Assembly (NCBI GenBank): GCA_028751875.1
Contig: CM054134.1
Coordinates: 51,339,293-51,403,292, forward strand
Source of the DNA: Rapana venosa
Taxonomy: Eukaryota; Mollusca; Gastropoda; Neogastropoda; Muricidae
Length of the DNA: 64,000 nucleotides
Direction of reading: 5' to 3'
How positions within the stretch are numbered: position 1 is the stretch's first letter; the number at the start of each line of letters is the position of its first letter. The notes below the pieces were generated by a model. That model saw nothing but the letters and a program-made list of their open reading frames with translations. It was not told the origin of the DNA and made no database searches. The position numbers and the translations under genes were made by a program. Below, one piece after another: positions 1 through 12,298 of this stretch.

Positions 1-83
1 CTACCTTCATGGAGGGCAAAAAACGGTCACATACACAAAATATTACCATTGGTGTACCTTGGAGCTCTAGCTGAGGAACAACG
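1..83 (+). mobile_element. SINE 3' tail X fragment
   Basis: It contains gctaccttcat-, accattggtg- and gagctctagctgagg-type sequence shared with the ends of the SINEs at 1793, 19786, 24868, 44274, 60745 and 62284. Its head lies before the window. Confidence 0.7.
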
Positions 84-130
84 CCAACAAAAATTCAGTG
101 TTTCTGATGTAATTTTGTGAAATATAGGAA

Positions 131-417
131 TAAAAGTATGTTCTTTCGAGCCAGAAGGCCCATAGAGCCGGAGCTTATCCCGGTTTCTGTAGCGTTAAGC
201 GAACTGATGGTTTTTCGCCACCCCTGTGACAGGACGCTAGTCTGTCGCCAGATACTTCCCCAGCAGAGCTGGTACCCACTTGTACACCTGGGTGGAGTGA
301 GGAAAATAGGAGTAAAGTGTCTTTCCCAAGGACACAACACCGAGCCGAGCGGGGATCGAACCTGCGACCTCTGGATCACGAGTTGACCGCTTAAACCACT
401 CGACCACGGTGCCTCCT
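131..417 (-). mobile_element. tRNA-derived SINE (head D) with 11-bp target-site duplication
   Basis: On the minus strand an A-box-like TGGTCGAGTGGTTTAAG and a B box GGTTCGATCCC lie at the start, followed by a conserved central segment (CCTTGGGAAAGACACTTTAC, CACCCAGGTGTAC, GTGGGTACC). AAATATAGGAA flanks it at 120-130 and 418-428, marking the insertion. Confidence 0.85.
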
Positions 418-1225
418 AAATATAGGAAAGTGGAGGAAAAGTATTTTAACAAAAAATCTTTAAAAAATGCAAAATTGTTTGACGGCAGCAACAATGATTT
501 CAAGTCGTACTAGGTAAATATGACATGCTCCTGTATTAGTCATAGTCAGATGTGTTGAGATTGTTTTAGTTCAGGAATTGTCCAGAGTGCATTTTGGTTA
601 TCTTTTAACTGTAGGTTTGTTTTTAAATAAGCTTCTTATTTGCAGGTGTCAACTTCTGAGCTTTGGTCACAAACATCCAGTCCCAGAGTTGATATCTTTT
701 TAAAAAATATTTTTGCAGATGAAATAGAAATGGCTCATATACAAAAGTTTCGTAGTTCTGTTTTGTGCTCAAGTGACATGAGCATTGATCTGACAGCGTT
801 TGGAATCTCATGTAAAGGGTGGTCAGTAGGTATAAAGTTCTGCTGGGCAATGCAGTGGTCACTTCAAGGGAGACAGGAAACAGACTTGTGACAGCTCCTG
901 ATAGGAATCACTTCACTCTGTCACTGAACAAAGATCCTGAACTGTGAGTGACCCAAAGCTTGTGACCTGAGCTCAGTGGTTTGCACCTGTCGGTAGCAGC
1001 TTCATTGGCATTTTGGGGCCAGTGTCAAGGGTGCATTTGTTCTGCTGTTGTTAATCTATAATGTGAGTGATTGTATCGGATAAAGAATGATTAAATGTTT
1101 CCTTTGTTTTCAGTGCTATCTGGTTTGTTGTACTGTGTTAATAACACGTTAATCCTAGCAACTTGTATGGAAGAAAGTTGTTGTTTGTCTTTTTACAACT
1201 TCTTTTTTAACATGTGGCTACACAG

Positions 1226-1394
1226 ATGACTCGTGGATGGATGTGACGCCAGAACAACTGGAGGAGATGATGCGGTCTGCATCGGGTCAGCAGATTCACA
1301 CAGGCTCTGGAGACTTTGATCTGCAGAAGGTGGCTGACAGTATGAGCACTTTTGTGGAAAAAGTGTCCAGCACAGAGGGTGTGGAGTTTCCCTC
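1226..1394 (+). CDS. ECD: ECD internal exon (DSWMDVTPEQL block)
   Basis: The acceptor is ctacacag before 1226 and the donor is gtaagt at 1395. The exon enters with two bases of a split Asp codon and leaves with TC of a split Ser codon. It encodes the conserved D-W-x-D-x-(T/S)-P-x-Q-L motif, followed by FDLQKVADSMSTFVEKVSS. Confidence 0.93.
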
Positions 1395-4300
1395 GTAAGT
1401 TCTTCAGCATGAGTAGTGATGTGTGCACACGTTTGTGTGTCCTGGAACTGTGGTCCTAGAACCGTACTGAAAGACATTCACGTGACAGTGGTGTGTGGTT
1501 AAATGTTATGAATGTTGTGAAGTGGATGTATGAGTTTGTTGGTTTAAAATATTTATCTAAGAGTAGATCTGTTGTAACTATCACAGTTTACTGTCTATTA
1601 TTGTATTTTCTCTGCCCATGATTATTGTGTGTGAGTTTGTGTTTGTTTGTGTAGTAGTAGTTCTTCAGTTTAACGTCCTTCCACTAAATAGTGATATCAG
1701 ACGGGTTTGTTTGTGCGTGTGTGTACGTGTGTGTGTATACGTATGTGTGTTGTGTTGTGTTGGCTGATCTCAAATTTATACATGACAGGTTAGAGGTGAG
1801 ATAGCCTTGTGGTTAGAGCCTTGGTATCGTGAACTGAGGGCCTGGAATCAAGCCACTATGGAGACACCTGATTTAGGGGATTTTCCCCTGGAGTTGACGT
1901 CAGTAATGACTTCATGCCCCCCAAATGTGCATCATATGCAATTATAAACTGAGGCCCTGTGTGAAAATGCACACAGAACACCTTGCACACATTAAAAACC
2001 TGTTTTGTGATTTGGAAGAGTAGGCCATTTTGTACTGATAGGAATGGGTGACAAAATTTGTTAAAAAAAGCCTGCACAGAGGTGTCATGTTTAGACACTA
2101 TCCCTGAAGTCGGAATGCGCCTACCTTAATGGTGGGTAAAAATGCTTGCATACGCATAGCTCATAGCTCTTGCAGAGGAATGAAAAAACAAACCTAGAAA
2201 AAACAAAACCACATGACAGAGTGGGCGAGTTTTCAATATCAACAACATAGTGGGCTTGATAATATTGTAATGTGGGGAAAAAGGTGTTTTTTGTTGTGTT
2301 TGTGTTTGTAATTGATTAGGTACTGTTATCTTTCTTACAACACTTTTAAACCTGTATGTACACATGTCACAGCAATTAGTGTTTCTGTTAAATTACTGTT
2401 TGGTGATGAATGAACTTCAGTCCATTTAAGTCAAAGAGATATATGTATTAGCAGTTTTGATGTTTCTGTTAAAATATTTACAGGTGGCCATGGAATGTGT
2501 TTCAGCCCAATTAAGTCCAAGATTATATAACCTTCTTCCCCTGTGGGAATGCCATGGTACTGTCAGTATAAAAAGCATCCCCACCTTCTGGAAATTTTGT
2601 GCTAGGAATTCCCTCTTTTCTGTCCCTCTCTTAGTTTCTGCCTCGTTTCATTTTTCTTTCTGTCCTCTCCTTCTTGTCTATTTTCTGCCTCCTTTGTCCA
2701 TTCTTCTGCCTTTTTTCAAGAAAGACTTAAAAGATAATTTCCTCCCACGCTGAAGTCGGATACACTGGGCCTGACATGTCAGGAGCTTAATGGCAGTGCA
2801 ACACATTTTAGCTCATACGACAGACAAGAATAGTTGCTGTCTGAGTGTTTGTAGAATAAGAACCTTTTTAATGGTTTTTGTTGAAGTATGGCATGGAATA
2901 TGTTTCAGTCCCACCAAAGATGGAGGAGAAAGAGATGAGGTGGAACTAGATGAGACAAGCTTCATTCATGCCATGCAGAAAATGTTTGGTGAGTGCATGT
3001 ATGCATGCTTCTAGAAAAAAAGAGAGAAAAATATTCTTTGAAACTGAGAAAGAAATAAAGGACCCAGCGCTGCAAACTGTGAAGGCAGTGTATAGTGTAG
3101 TGTATTGCATTAGCATAGCTGTATTCACTTTGCTTAAAAGAAAAAAAATCATTATGTGTCTGTGCTTGGGCTTTTCTACAAATCATTGCTGAAGACTACT
3201 CTGTTGCTGTTTTTGTTTTTATGCTCTGATACACACAGAAAGACCACTTGCATGAAATTTGTTATACACTGTGGTCTGTGCCATACTGATTAGGTGAATT
3301 TAATTAGTGTAGTTTGTTTTTATAGAATTCATTTGTTTGATCTGCTGACATCACCAAGTTTTTGTCAACAAAAGTTACCATTGACATAGAACATGATTTT
3401 GTTTGAATTTGATTTTTTTGTTTGTTATTGATGTGATATGGTGACCCAGAATGGTTGTTCTTGTAAGCACGATTCACCTGTGACTAGTGAAATGCACTGT
3501 TTACCTGTGTAACAGGTAATGGCTTTAGCTTTCCCTTAACTCTTGGCTGTAATTCAAAGCCTATCAGTTAAAGTATTGTTTCACTTGTGGCTGTAGGTCA
3601 AAGCATATTAGTTAAAGTATTGTTTCACTTGTGGCTGTAGGTCAAAGCATATTAGTTAAAGTATTGTTTCACTTGTGGCTGTAGGTCAAATTATATTAGT
3701 TAAAGTGTTTCACTTGTAGCTGTAATTCAAAGCATATCAGTTAAAGTAGTGTTTCACTTGTGGCTGTAATTCAAAGCATATTAGTTAAAGTATTGTTTCA
3801 CTTGTGGATGTAGGTCTATTGTTTCACTTGTGGCTGTAGGTCAAAGCATATTAGTTAAAGTAGTGTTTTACTTGTGGCTGTAGGTCAAAGCATATTAGTT
3901 AAAGTAGTGTTTTACTTATGGCTGTAGGTCAAAGCATATCAGTTAAAGTAGTGTTTTACTTCTGGCTGTAGGTCAAAGCATATCGGTTAAAGTAGTGTTC
4001 CACTTGTGGCTGTAATTCAAAGCATATTAGTTAAAGTAGTGTTTTACTTATGGCTGTAATTCAAAGCATATTAGTTAAAGTAGTGTTTTACTTATGGCTG
4101 TAGGTCAAAGCATATTAGTTAAAGTAGTGTTTTACTTATGGCTGTAGGTCAAAGCATATCAGTTAAAGTAGTGTCACCACGATCACAAACTCCTTTACTA
4201 CAAACTGTTCCGGCCATGCTTTCACCCTTAAATTAAGAAGAATTAAGCTGATAAGTTGCAAGACCTCTTGGGCATTCATTGATTACCGATTTACAGTGCC

Positions 4301-5913
4301 ATTTATTCTGCAACAGAATTCAAGGATGATGAAGATGGCTCCAGCTCGGACATGAGTGAGTACGACTGGGAAGAGAACAGCGACGATGACCTCGGCTCTC
4401 CCAGCAAGATGCCAGGCACACGCCCAGCCATGCCGGCACAGCGCTTGGGGACTTCCAAACATCCTCCACGTCCTTCAGCTAAGCCAGCTCATAAAGTGGA
4501 GCTTTCATCCCCACCCAAGATCAAACCTCTTACGCCATCATCCAAGAACTCTAAGACAGTGAATGATGTGCTTCTTCCATCATCTAAATCCTCGGAATCC
4601 ATGGAGCAGCCATCCCCGTCATCTAAACCATCACGGCCAGGAGAACTGCCGCAGATGAAGTTCACAGACTCTGGGGATAATCCGTCACGAGTTGCGGCAA
4701 ATCCCCAGCGGCCTACTTCTAAACCCCCAGCCAGACCCTCCAAACCCCCTGCACTGCCCTCAAAGCCACCTTGTCGGCCATCTAAACCGTCATCGCGCCG
4801 TAAGGATCCAGAAATCGTGGCCATTATGGATGCCATGGATCGTGAGCTGGATCAGACGGAAGTAGGCAAAAGCTTTGAGAGAGATCCACCTAAGGTAGGC
4901 TGTGCTTTTCATGGTGTGTGTGTGTGCGCGCACGTGTGTGCATGTGTGCGTGCATACATGTGCATGTTTGTTATTATGTAAAGTGTGTGATGCACTTATG
5001 TGTATATGTGATTGTTGATGTGTGTGTGTGTGTGCTCTAAACTTTTTCTGGTCCATCGATCTGGAATGATCTCCCTCTCTCCTTTCGCCAAAAGCCTACA
5101 TTGGACACTTGCAAATCCAGCCTCAAAACATACTTATCTGTCCCTTATCTTTCAACTGCACAAATATCTGTCTTCCTGCTAAAGTGTATACCTCTTTAGT
5201 GTGTGTATGTGTGTGTGTGTGTGTGTGTGTGTACATTTAGATTTGTTTAAACTATTTTTGATTTGAACAATGTTTTAGTGCAATAGAGCTGATGTAGTTT
5301 TATCAGCATCATGATTATGGTAAAAAAAAAAAAAGTCTTGCTTTGTGTGTGTGTAAAAGTGTGACTTTGTTTTATAGAGTTACTTTTTTTTTCAAGGAGT
5401 GATAATACTAATGCAGAATGCTTGATTCTTTTTCAAATTTCCCTTTTAAGTTACATTTTTCTGTTAACAGATCAAGTATTAACTTACATTTTTCTGTTCA
5501 GAGATCAAGTATTAACTTGTTTCTTGGTTGTTGTTTTTTCCTATGTCCAGCCCAAACCGCCCAAATTTCAGCCTTCTAAAGCCAGGGAACAGAATGGAAG
5601 ACATTCTGACTCTACAGCACAATCTCCGGCAGCCAGCGGCCCTTCAAAACTGGTGTCTCGTCCCGCCAAACCACCCCCATCCCGTCCCTCCAGACCTCCA
5701 CCACCTGTTCCTCCCCGACCTTCTCCCGCAGCGCATGGTGTGGACATTGACGATGAAGACGACGATTTCCGCCCTGTGAACATCGACATGAATGTTGTGA
5801 AAAACACTTTGGAGTCTTTCCGAGCTCAGCAAGGTCTTCCAGGACCCATGTCCAACATTTTGCAGAATATGGGGGTTGTTTTGCCTCCAGATGTGGATGA
5901 ATCACCCCAGTGA
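1226..5913 (+). CDS. ECD: Ecdysoneless homologue (ECD/SGT1), C-terminal half, four exons, 5' part outside window
   Basis: Exons 1226-1394, 2909-2988, 4317-4894 and 5551-5913 join in phase. The first reads DSWMDVTPEQLEEMM, matching the DQWLDLSPDQLDQLL block of animal ECD. The second carries the SFIHAMQKMF block and the third the acidic SEYDWEENSDDD and MDAMDRELDQTEVGKSF blocks. The last ends with the family terminus (VNIDMNVVKNTLESF, then GPMSNILQNMGV). ECD is a soluble nucleocytoplasmic protein linked to pre-mRNA splicing (PRPF8/U5 snRNP), R2TP, p53 and the cell cycle. The third and fourth exons contain a long Ser/Pro/Lys-rich low-complexity segment that makes this C-terminus clearly longer than the human one. 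The first codon is split: 1226-1227 supply the last two bases of an Asp codon, so an upstream exon must end in G. I found no convincing upstream ECD exon in 1-1225. Confidence 0.94.
1793..2205 (+). mobile_element. tRNA-derived SINE, head A with tail X, in ECD intron
   Basis: An A-box-like region (tagccttgtggttag) and a decayed B box lie at the start. The body holds ttttcccctggagttgac, aaactgaggccc and gagtaggccatt, and the 3' end carries ctgaagtcggaatgcg, characteristic of tail X. Confidence 0.8.
2543..2812 (+). repeat. Interspersed repeat F, near full length
   Basis: A ~270-bp unit starts with a gtactgtcagtataa / catccccaccttctg motif, runs through a C/T-rich body, and ends gaagtcggat ... 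gggcctgac. Related copies lie at 14488, 33765 and (minus) 51437, with a fragment at 9825. I cannot assign it to a class; no tRNA-like head is evident. Confidence 0.65.
2909..2988 (+). CDS. ECD: ECD internal exon (SFIHAMQKMF block)
   Basis: The acceptor is atgtttcag and the donor is gtgagt at 2989. The first base T completes the Ser codon from the previous exon and the last base G opens a Glu codon. It encodes an acidic stretch and then DETSFIHAMQKMF, equivalent to the ADSFLNYFDKIL block of human ECD. Confidence 0.92.
3544..4172 (+). repeat. 44-bp minisatellite in ECD intron
   Basis: About 14 diverged copies of a 44-bp unit containing cacttgtggctgtaggtcaa and gcatattagttaaag. It ends about 145 bases before the large ECD exon. 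Variants (aattcaaagc, tatcagtt) are interspersed, suggesting repeated local duplication. Confidence 0.92.
4317..4894 (+). CDS. ECD: ECD large exon with acidic block and Ser/Pro/Lys-rich insert
   Basis: The acceptor is ctgcaacag and the donor is gtaggc at 4895 (phase 0). It starts with the acidic EFKDDEDGSSSDMSEYDW segment, continues into a long S/P/K-rich stretch with repeated SKPP/RPSKP units, and ends in the conserved MDAMDRELDQTEVGKSF block. The low-complexity insert has no counterpart of this length in human ECD. Confidence 0.93.
5551..5913 (+). CDS. ECD: ECD terminal coding exon
   Basis: The acceptor is ctatgtccag and the exon enters in phase 0. More Pro/Ser/Arg-rich sequence precedes the acidic DIDDEDDDF and the conserved terminus (NVVKNTLESF, GPMSNILQNMGVVLPPD). 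The stop TGA is at 5911-5913. Confidence 0.94.
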   Translation, partial: PKPPKFQPSKAREQNGRHSDSTAQSPAASGPSKLVSRPAKPPPSRPSRPPPPVPPRPSPAAHGVDIDDEDDDFRPVNIDMNVVKNTLESFRAQQGLPGPMSNILQNMGVVLPPDVDESPQ

Positions 5914-6845
5914 CTGGCTGACAACATCGGAGGAAGGGTCACGGACAGGTGAAGAATTGTGGAAAATTCCGCCAAGATGAGCTTGGATCTAACCAAGTCA
6001 ATGTATTTTTTCTGAGTAGGAAATAATTTTGGGCTATTTTGTCCAGTCTCTGGAATATCAACAATCTCTATCACACTTACTGATCAGGGTTTAAAGAGAA
6101 AAAAATGAAACGTGAATATCAGTTAGTTATGCCAAAAGAATAATTTGCTTCAGGTGTGCCGTTGATCTAGAACTGGAAAACAGATTCACTATAGTTGTCT
6201 GCATACAGCCCGCAAGATACAAACTACTGACTACAACATAGAGACAGACAGACAGACAGACAGAGAGAGGATGTTGTTACAATAGTAGCCATGTATCTTT
6301 CAGGCATGGGGTTTCACTGCAACATTTTGCAGTTAGCATTCTTTCTGTTTCCATGTGAGAAAAGGGTAACCCCAAAATCTTCAGTTGTTATGAGAGTAGT
6401 TGTGCAGTGCTGTTGCACAACAGACATAATCTGATCATCTGGTGAAAGTGCTTTCCTCAGGTTTTAACATGCATTTGTCTGATGACATAGCAATACATAG
6501 TGACATAGATGCATAATGTGGGAGGGGAGAAGGGGGGGGGGGGCGTTTTAAGTACATATGTAATGTAAATGGGGATTGGGACAAGCTAGTATGATTAAAT
6601 ATTGACAAGGCATTAGAAAAAAAGCTCAACTGATTCAGGTTTTAAGGACATGTTATGAGAAAGTGTATAAAGAATTCTGACATTTCGCTCACTATTCTTA
6701 AATGAGATACTATACCAGTTATAGTCATTATTCATGTTTACTTTAAGATCATTTGGTACCAAATCGTATTAGCACAAAATTGAACAGGTTGTGGTTAATG
6801 TTTCATTATCATTTTCTTGTCTAGCATCCAAGATAAGTTGTGTGG

Positions 6846-6851
6846 AATAAA
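6846..6851 (+). promoter_or_regulatory. Candidate proximal poly(A) signal of ECD
   Basis: AATAAA lies 933 bases after the ECD stop and is followed within about 30 bases by a T/G-rich stretch (tttgtgtcttg). This would give an ordinary ~0.95 kb 3'UTR. Other AATAAA hexamers occur further downstream, so usage is unproven. Confidence 0.5.
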
Positions 6852-9419
6852 ACAAGTATAATACTTAATCAAAATTTGTGTCTTGATTATTTGTTACATC
6901 TAAAACTTTGCCTTTTGTGCTGTGAGGGGATTATGATGGCTGTTAGATGCACACGGTGCACAGCTCGTCTGTGTGCAACTTTTGGTGTTTAGAGGAACAG
7001 AACTGAATTCAGCAAACTTCCCCAGTTACGCAAAGCTTTAATTTCATCATGTGTTTCTTGCACAAAGTTAGTCAGTCAAAAGTGTTGTTAACTACTGCAC
7101 ACAGTTCTTGAATTAATTCTAAAAGTGTGTGTGTGTGTGTGTGTAGTTCCAATTTTCTTACGATGTTCAAGTATTCAGCAGTGAAGTGGTGACACTAGTG
7201 ATTTCATATCCACCCACAGTGACTGTACAGGTTGTTGGCTTGACTTAGTTTGAAGCACTGAAAAAAACTGTATATGAGTATTTGTGATAAAATTTCGCTC
7301 TTTGATCCTGGCTAAACAAAAACAAAATAAAATCAGTACTTAAAACTGTCCAGTTCATTGGTATCAATTTTGCCATCTCATATTATGACACTAGTATCTT
7401 AATGAGTGTGCATGTCATAATAATTGGATGATACTATTGAAATTGCAATATTAAACTTGGCTAAACATGTCAAAAGCAACTGTATGTCTCACTGGAGGCG
7501 CTTTCACTTTCAGCATGTAGATATGTATTCCAGTTAGTCTGAAGAAACACCTACGCATGGTTACAAGTGCACATGCTTATGAAGTGAAGCCCACAGAGGT
7601 GCCTATGAAGTGTTTTTACATGAAGTTATTATCTTTGTGAAACAGGGTGACAACATTACATCAGGAATTTACAACCTGTGTAATTTTGTTGAGAAGTTTT
7701 TTGTGCCTGTTTTCAGATGATTCTTTCTGTATTTGCGTTTTGTATTTTGATGGCAAGATACTCATGTTATTTTGTATTCTGGATATAATTTTTTCCCCAT
7801 GTTTTAATACTGAGTATGAGAATTTTAGTATCGGTTTGTTTTAAATGCAAGGCAGTAAAGTTTTGTTTTCTAGTTGATGTTGTATCCTTGGTGTTTTTAA
7901 AGTGTGTTTTCTATGATATGGGGGTTTTTTGCTTGTCTTGTTTTGTTTAAATTTTTAGAAATTTGTTTTTTTACAGAGCTACATTTTGGTGGTACAGATA
8001 AATTTGTCTGTTTTTCTGTTTGCACTAAAATATGTTTGTTGTATTGTGTGAGTTTGTGGTAGGGGAACGGGGGTGGGGTGGGGTGGGGGATAGATAATGT
8101 GTAGCATATTTGTTTGCTGTAGCGTATGAAAATTATCATAGATCATTCCATACATACTGATCTGAAATACATTTTGTCATGATGTGATGACATTTTTGTA
8201 AAAATACCTGACCATTTATTTAGTAAAACCACAATTGTTTTCACTTTGTATTAATTATGCTAAAGTTATCAAATGTTTTTGTATTTTGGGTTTGTTTTTA
8301 AAAAACAAATTTTTTTTACCCTGTAGTTAACATGTTAGATTGTTTTGTTAAGTTTTCAAAATAGAAGTTTGCTTTTATGATGTCAGTTTTAACATGCTAG
8401 ACTGTGGTGTAAAGTTTGTGAAACTAGTAGTTTTGTAGTTTCAACCATTTCTTAAGTTACTGATTAAAAAAAAGAAGTGTGAAGTGTGTGTGTGGAAATC
8501 ATTCTATTGTTTCACCATGTCAGTTTTACAACTGACATCTAACCTTGAAAAAAAAAACCCTTTGTAACAAGTCCTTTATTCACATTTTATGGAAAACATA
8601 CAGTTTATTCTTTAATATGTGTTGTACTTGTTGATTTATGATGCTTGATGTGTTATAGAAAAAACCACCATGCAGGGATTGCAAATAGTATGGACTGCAG
8701 CAGGTCATGAATGAAAGAGAAGAAAAGCCTGAAATACGTGAAATAGACTTTGATTGGTTTCGAGAGCATTTTGTCAAAACTAATATACATTAAAAGATTA
8801 AACCCAGAAAGGTCACACTAATCATGCCATAACTTTGATATACCGATTTTGAACAGAATTTCAAGATCCATTCATAACTTTTAGTTTATCTCACAAGCTA
8901 CATTGACACTGGATAAAAGCAAACATACCCCCCCCCCCCCCCCCTAGCCAACGAAAGGAAACAAAAATTGACGTTATAGCTTCTGCCTCTCTTTTTCTCT
9001 CATTTCAAGTTTCTCATTTCTGACATTGACAGACTTAAAAAATTTTTAAAAATTTCTTTTGTAGTTCTTAATTAACTGGATGGTCTCTTGACCATCCCAG
9101 CCTCAACGATTGTCCAGAAGAACAGAACGTTCAAAGTCACAGACTATATCCGTCCAAGTTTGACAAACAGCGGTTATTTCTTGTTTTTCACCGTCATCAT
9201 CTATGAGCTTGTTCTTCATGGATAGATTCATTGAAAAGTGATCAGTTCTTGGAAGAGAAATCTTTCTCATAATCTGTTACTGCTGTTTACTATGACCTGT
9301 GAGGGGAAAGGGAGCAAGTTTTGGGGAACCGTTCTTTTGTGGTATAGGTGAAATATAGCTCCAAGACTGACCATGGAGACACACTGGAATTTATTTGATC
9401 TTTCCAGCATGCGTAAATA

Positions 9420-9530
9420 CACGCATATGTGTGTCACACACATACGTATACATATACACACACACGTATACATATACACATGCACGCATGCATATACACA
9501 TGCACGCACAAACACACACACACACACACC
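9420..9530. repeat. Purine-pyrimidine alternating (CA/TACA)n tract
   Basis: Imperfect acacatacgtatacatatac repeats grade into (CA)n. There is no coding signal. Confidence 0.85.
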
Positions 9531-9824
9531 TCTACTTTTGTTGCATACACCAATTCAAACACAAAGGTTGTCAGAAATATCAGATGCTGCCTTCTCTTCA
9601 AACAGAATGAGGCAAACCAGCCAGTCTTCCCACTCCTGTATTTTTAGATTATATCAGTTGTTGGAACTATACACATTTCTCTGAGTGAACGTGGGTGATG
9701 CACACCCTTTATCATTTTTTCAGCCAGGAAATCAGAACATTTTGGTTGAAACATTCAGACAATGTCAGCAAGGAAGAACTTAAGAATTCTTGGAATGCTC
9801 AGGCAGCAACTACTTTTGTCTGCC

Positions 9825-9902
9825 AAATAAGTAAAAATGCATTGCGCTGCCGTTAGGCACCGGACAAGTCAGGCCCAGTGCATCCGGCTTCAGTGTGAAC
9901 AA
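9825..9902 (-). repeat. Repeat F fragment
   Basis: Contains acaagtcaggcccagtgcat and ccggcttc, the reverse complement of the repeat F 3' end. Confidence 0.55.
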
Positions 9903-11981
9903 GGGAGTACAAGACTGTGTCTGCGATAGTAACAGATCAAAATATGTTTGTGGAAAAATGGATGGGGCATGGCTATTGAGGAGAGTTATAACACTGTTTG
10001 ATGTTTGCAATAATAATTTGTAAATTTTGAATGTAATGGACATTATGTTTTGTAAATAATTAACAAGTATTAACATATGGAGTTAATGTGATTCTTTAAA
10101 AACAAAAAAAGTGTTGTAGTTGTTGTGTTCGGTTCGTGTATGATATCTAATTGTTCCTTAATGATGCAATACAACTGCCCCCAATTTAAAAAGATTATTT
10201 TTCTTGATTTCTTTTTGTTTTTTAAATTTTGATGAGTTTGGTTGATTGATCCACTCTTACATCTTGTTTGCTTGTTTGTTTATATTTAAAAAAGAAATGT
10301 TTTAAATAAGTGGACTGGTTTATCCTGTTTGGTTGTGGACTTGTGTGCGTGTGTGTTTTCAGTTTGGCTTGTTGTTAGTTTTTTTGTGGTGGATTTGATA
10401 AATTGTTTGAGAATAGCCTATCTTCAGCAGTTGGATTCTCTGAGAAAATGCCTTATGATTGTCTTCTGCAGTCAGTTGCCATGTACCTGGTTCATTTTGC
10501 TGTTTTTGATGCGTTTCGAGCAGCACAGTCAGCAGTGTTGACCAGTTTGAGTCAGGCGGCAGTGCTGATAGTCCCACACTCATGATAGCCGGCAGGTAAA
10601 TCCAACCTATCCTGGACAGCAGATACTGTGAGCGTTGGTGACAGCAATAGTTCCTATTTTGGCCCCTGTCATCTATTGGCAGGTGTGGTTTGTGCCATCT
10701 TTTCTGGTTTGTATATACCTGTTTTTAACAGTATTGGCAATCTTTTTTTTCATTTCTGCTCAATTCAGATATACTTTCCTAGTTAACGTTTGATTGATGT
10801 AATTTTGTATATTTTTTTGGTGGTTATAAACGTTGAATTGTGTAACACATTTTATTCATCTTTGATTGATGTCGTATTTATTTTTGTATTTGTAGTTTTA
10901 AATTTTGTAAACTTTTTTGTAACTTAAAAAAAAGTCTTTTTACTGTAAGTAAATATAGTTTGTATATTTTGTTTTGCTTCCAGCCTTCGTGTGGGCAAAT
11001 GTTAACAAATCAGTGTTCTGAGGGAACTTGACTGTATAGTACTAACAGGCTTGGTGGTTGGTTCCCCCCTCCCCCCCCCCAAAATTTTTTTTTTTAACTA
11101 ACAGGCATGTTAACCTGTTTGATTTTTACCTAATCAATGTGAAATTTTACTTTCGTATTCTACAGTATTATTCATGACTGTTGATTATTTCTGATCATTA
11201 GATAGAACTTTCAGGTATGGTTTCTGTACACTCTGTGATTACCATGGTTAATTACTCAGTACCTCATCAGTCTGGTGGCTGCTGCACATCTTTCTCTTTC
11301 TAGTATCTGTGGTGCCATTCTTTAGCAAGTCTAGTGACAAGACCTTTACTGGTTTGACTCACTGATTCCTGATTGGTCATGTCTTGTGCAAATATTTCTG
11401 ATAATGGAGATTTATAATTTTTTTGGCATCTAGATAAGACAGCATAATGACTTGATATGCTAATAATAGTAATAGTTACCAGTATATCTGTTAGAAGCAG
11501 CTATCAGAAGAGATTTTAGGTGTATGTGTGTGAGTAAAGCATATTTGACCTGAACGTCACTGCATCCCATTTACTTAAAAAAAACATTGGGTGGTTTCTG
11601 TGTAACTTCATTAGCTAAAATATGAACTAAAGAACCTCTCTACATACAAAGCATATCATGTGCAGTGACTGTATAATTTTCATTTGTTAAATGAAAGTAA
11701 GCTCAATGGTTGATGCTCTACTTGGTTTTTGAACTGCATAGGTTTTCCTTCTGCTCCACAGTTTTTTTCATTGGGTGTTTGTAATCTTGGACTTAAAACA
11801 ACATACTGTGGGAGGGAGGTAATTTCTGACAGACATGGAGGGCATTGTGAACAGTCAGTGACACAGCAAGTAGTAGTAAGCCAGTCTGGCAAGCCCCAAA
11901 AGAGAAACAGCACTATCCCATATGTTGGGTTGAGTTTCTGATCTTCCCAGTACAGGACCTGAATAATGAAGCCACGCACCA

Positions 11982-12298
11982 TTAAAACCTATCAAGTTGT
12001 GGAGTTTATGGGTACTGCTAAAACCTATCAAGTTGTGGAGTTTATGGGTACTGCTAAAACCTATCAAGTTGTGGAGTTTATGGGTACTGCTAAAACCTAT
12101 CAAGTTGTGGAGTTTATGGGTACTGCTAAAACCTATCAAGTTGTGGAGTTTATGGGTACTGCTAAAACCTATCAAGTTATGGAGTTAATGGTTACCGTTA
12201 AAACCTATCAAGTTGTGGAGTTAATGGTTACCATAAAAACCTATCAAGTTGTGGAGTTTATGGTTACCGTTAAAACCTATCAAGTTGTGGAGTTTATC
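11982..12298 (+). repeat. 36-bp minisatellite, nine copies
   Basis: Nine head-to-tail copies of a 36-bp unit containing aaaacctatcaagttgtgga and gtttatgg. The first six are almost identical and the last three diverge (gttaccgt). The period is a multiple of three, so frames stay open on both strands; I do not treat these as genes. Confidence 0.95.

Noticed and set aside
640..891. Possible upstream ECD exon
   Set aside because: It begins after a plausible ttgcag acceptor but its translation does not resemble any ECD segment, and it does not end in the phase required by the exon at 1226.
11982..12298. CRISPR-like array
   Set aside because: Units are contiguous 36-mers without spacers, in a eukaryotic genome.
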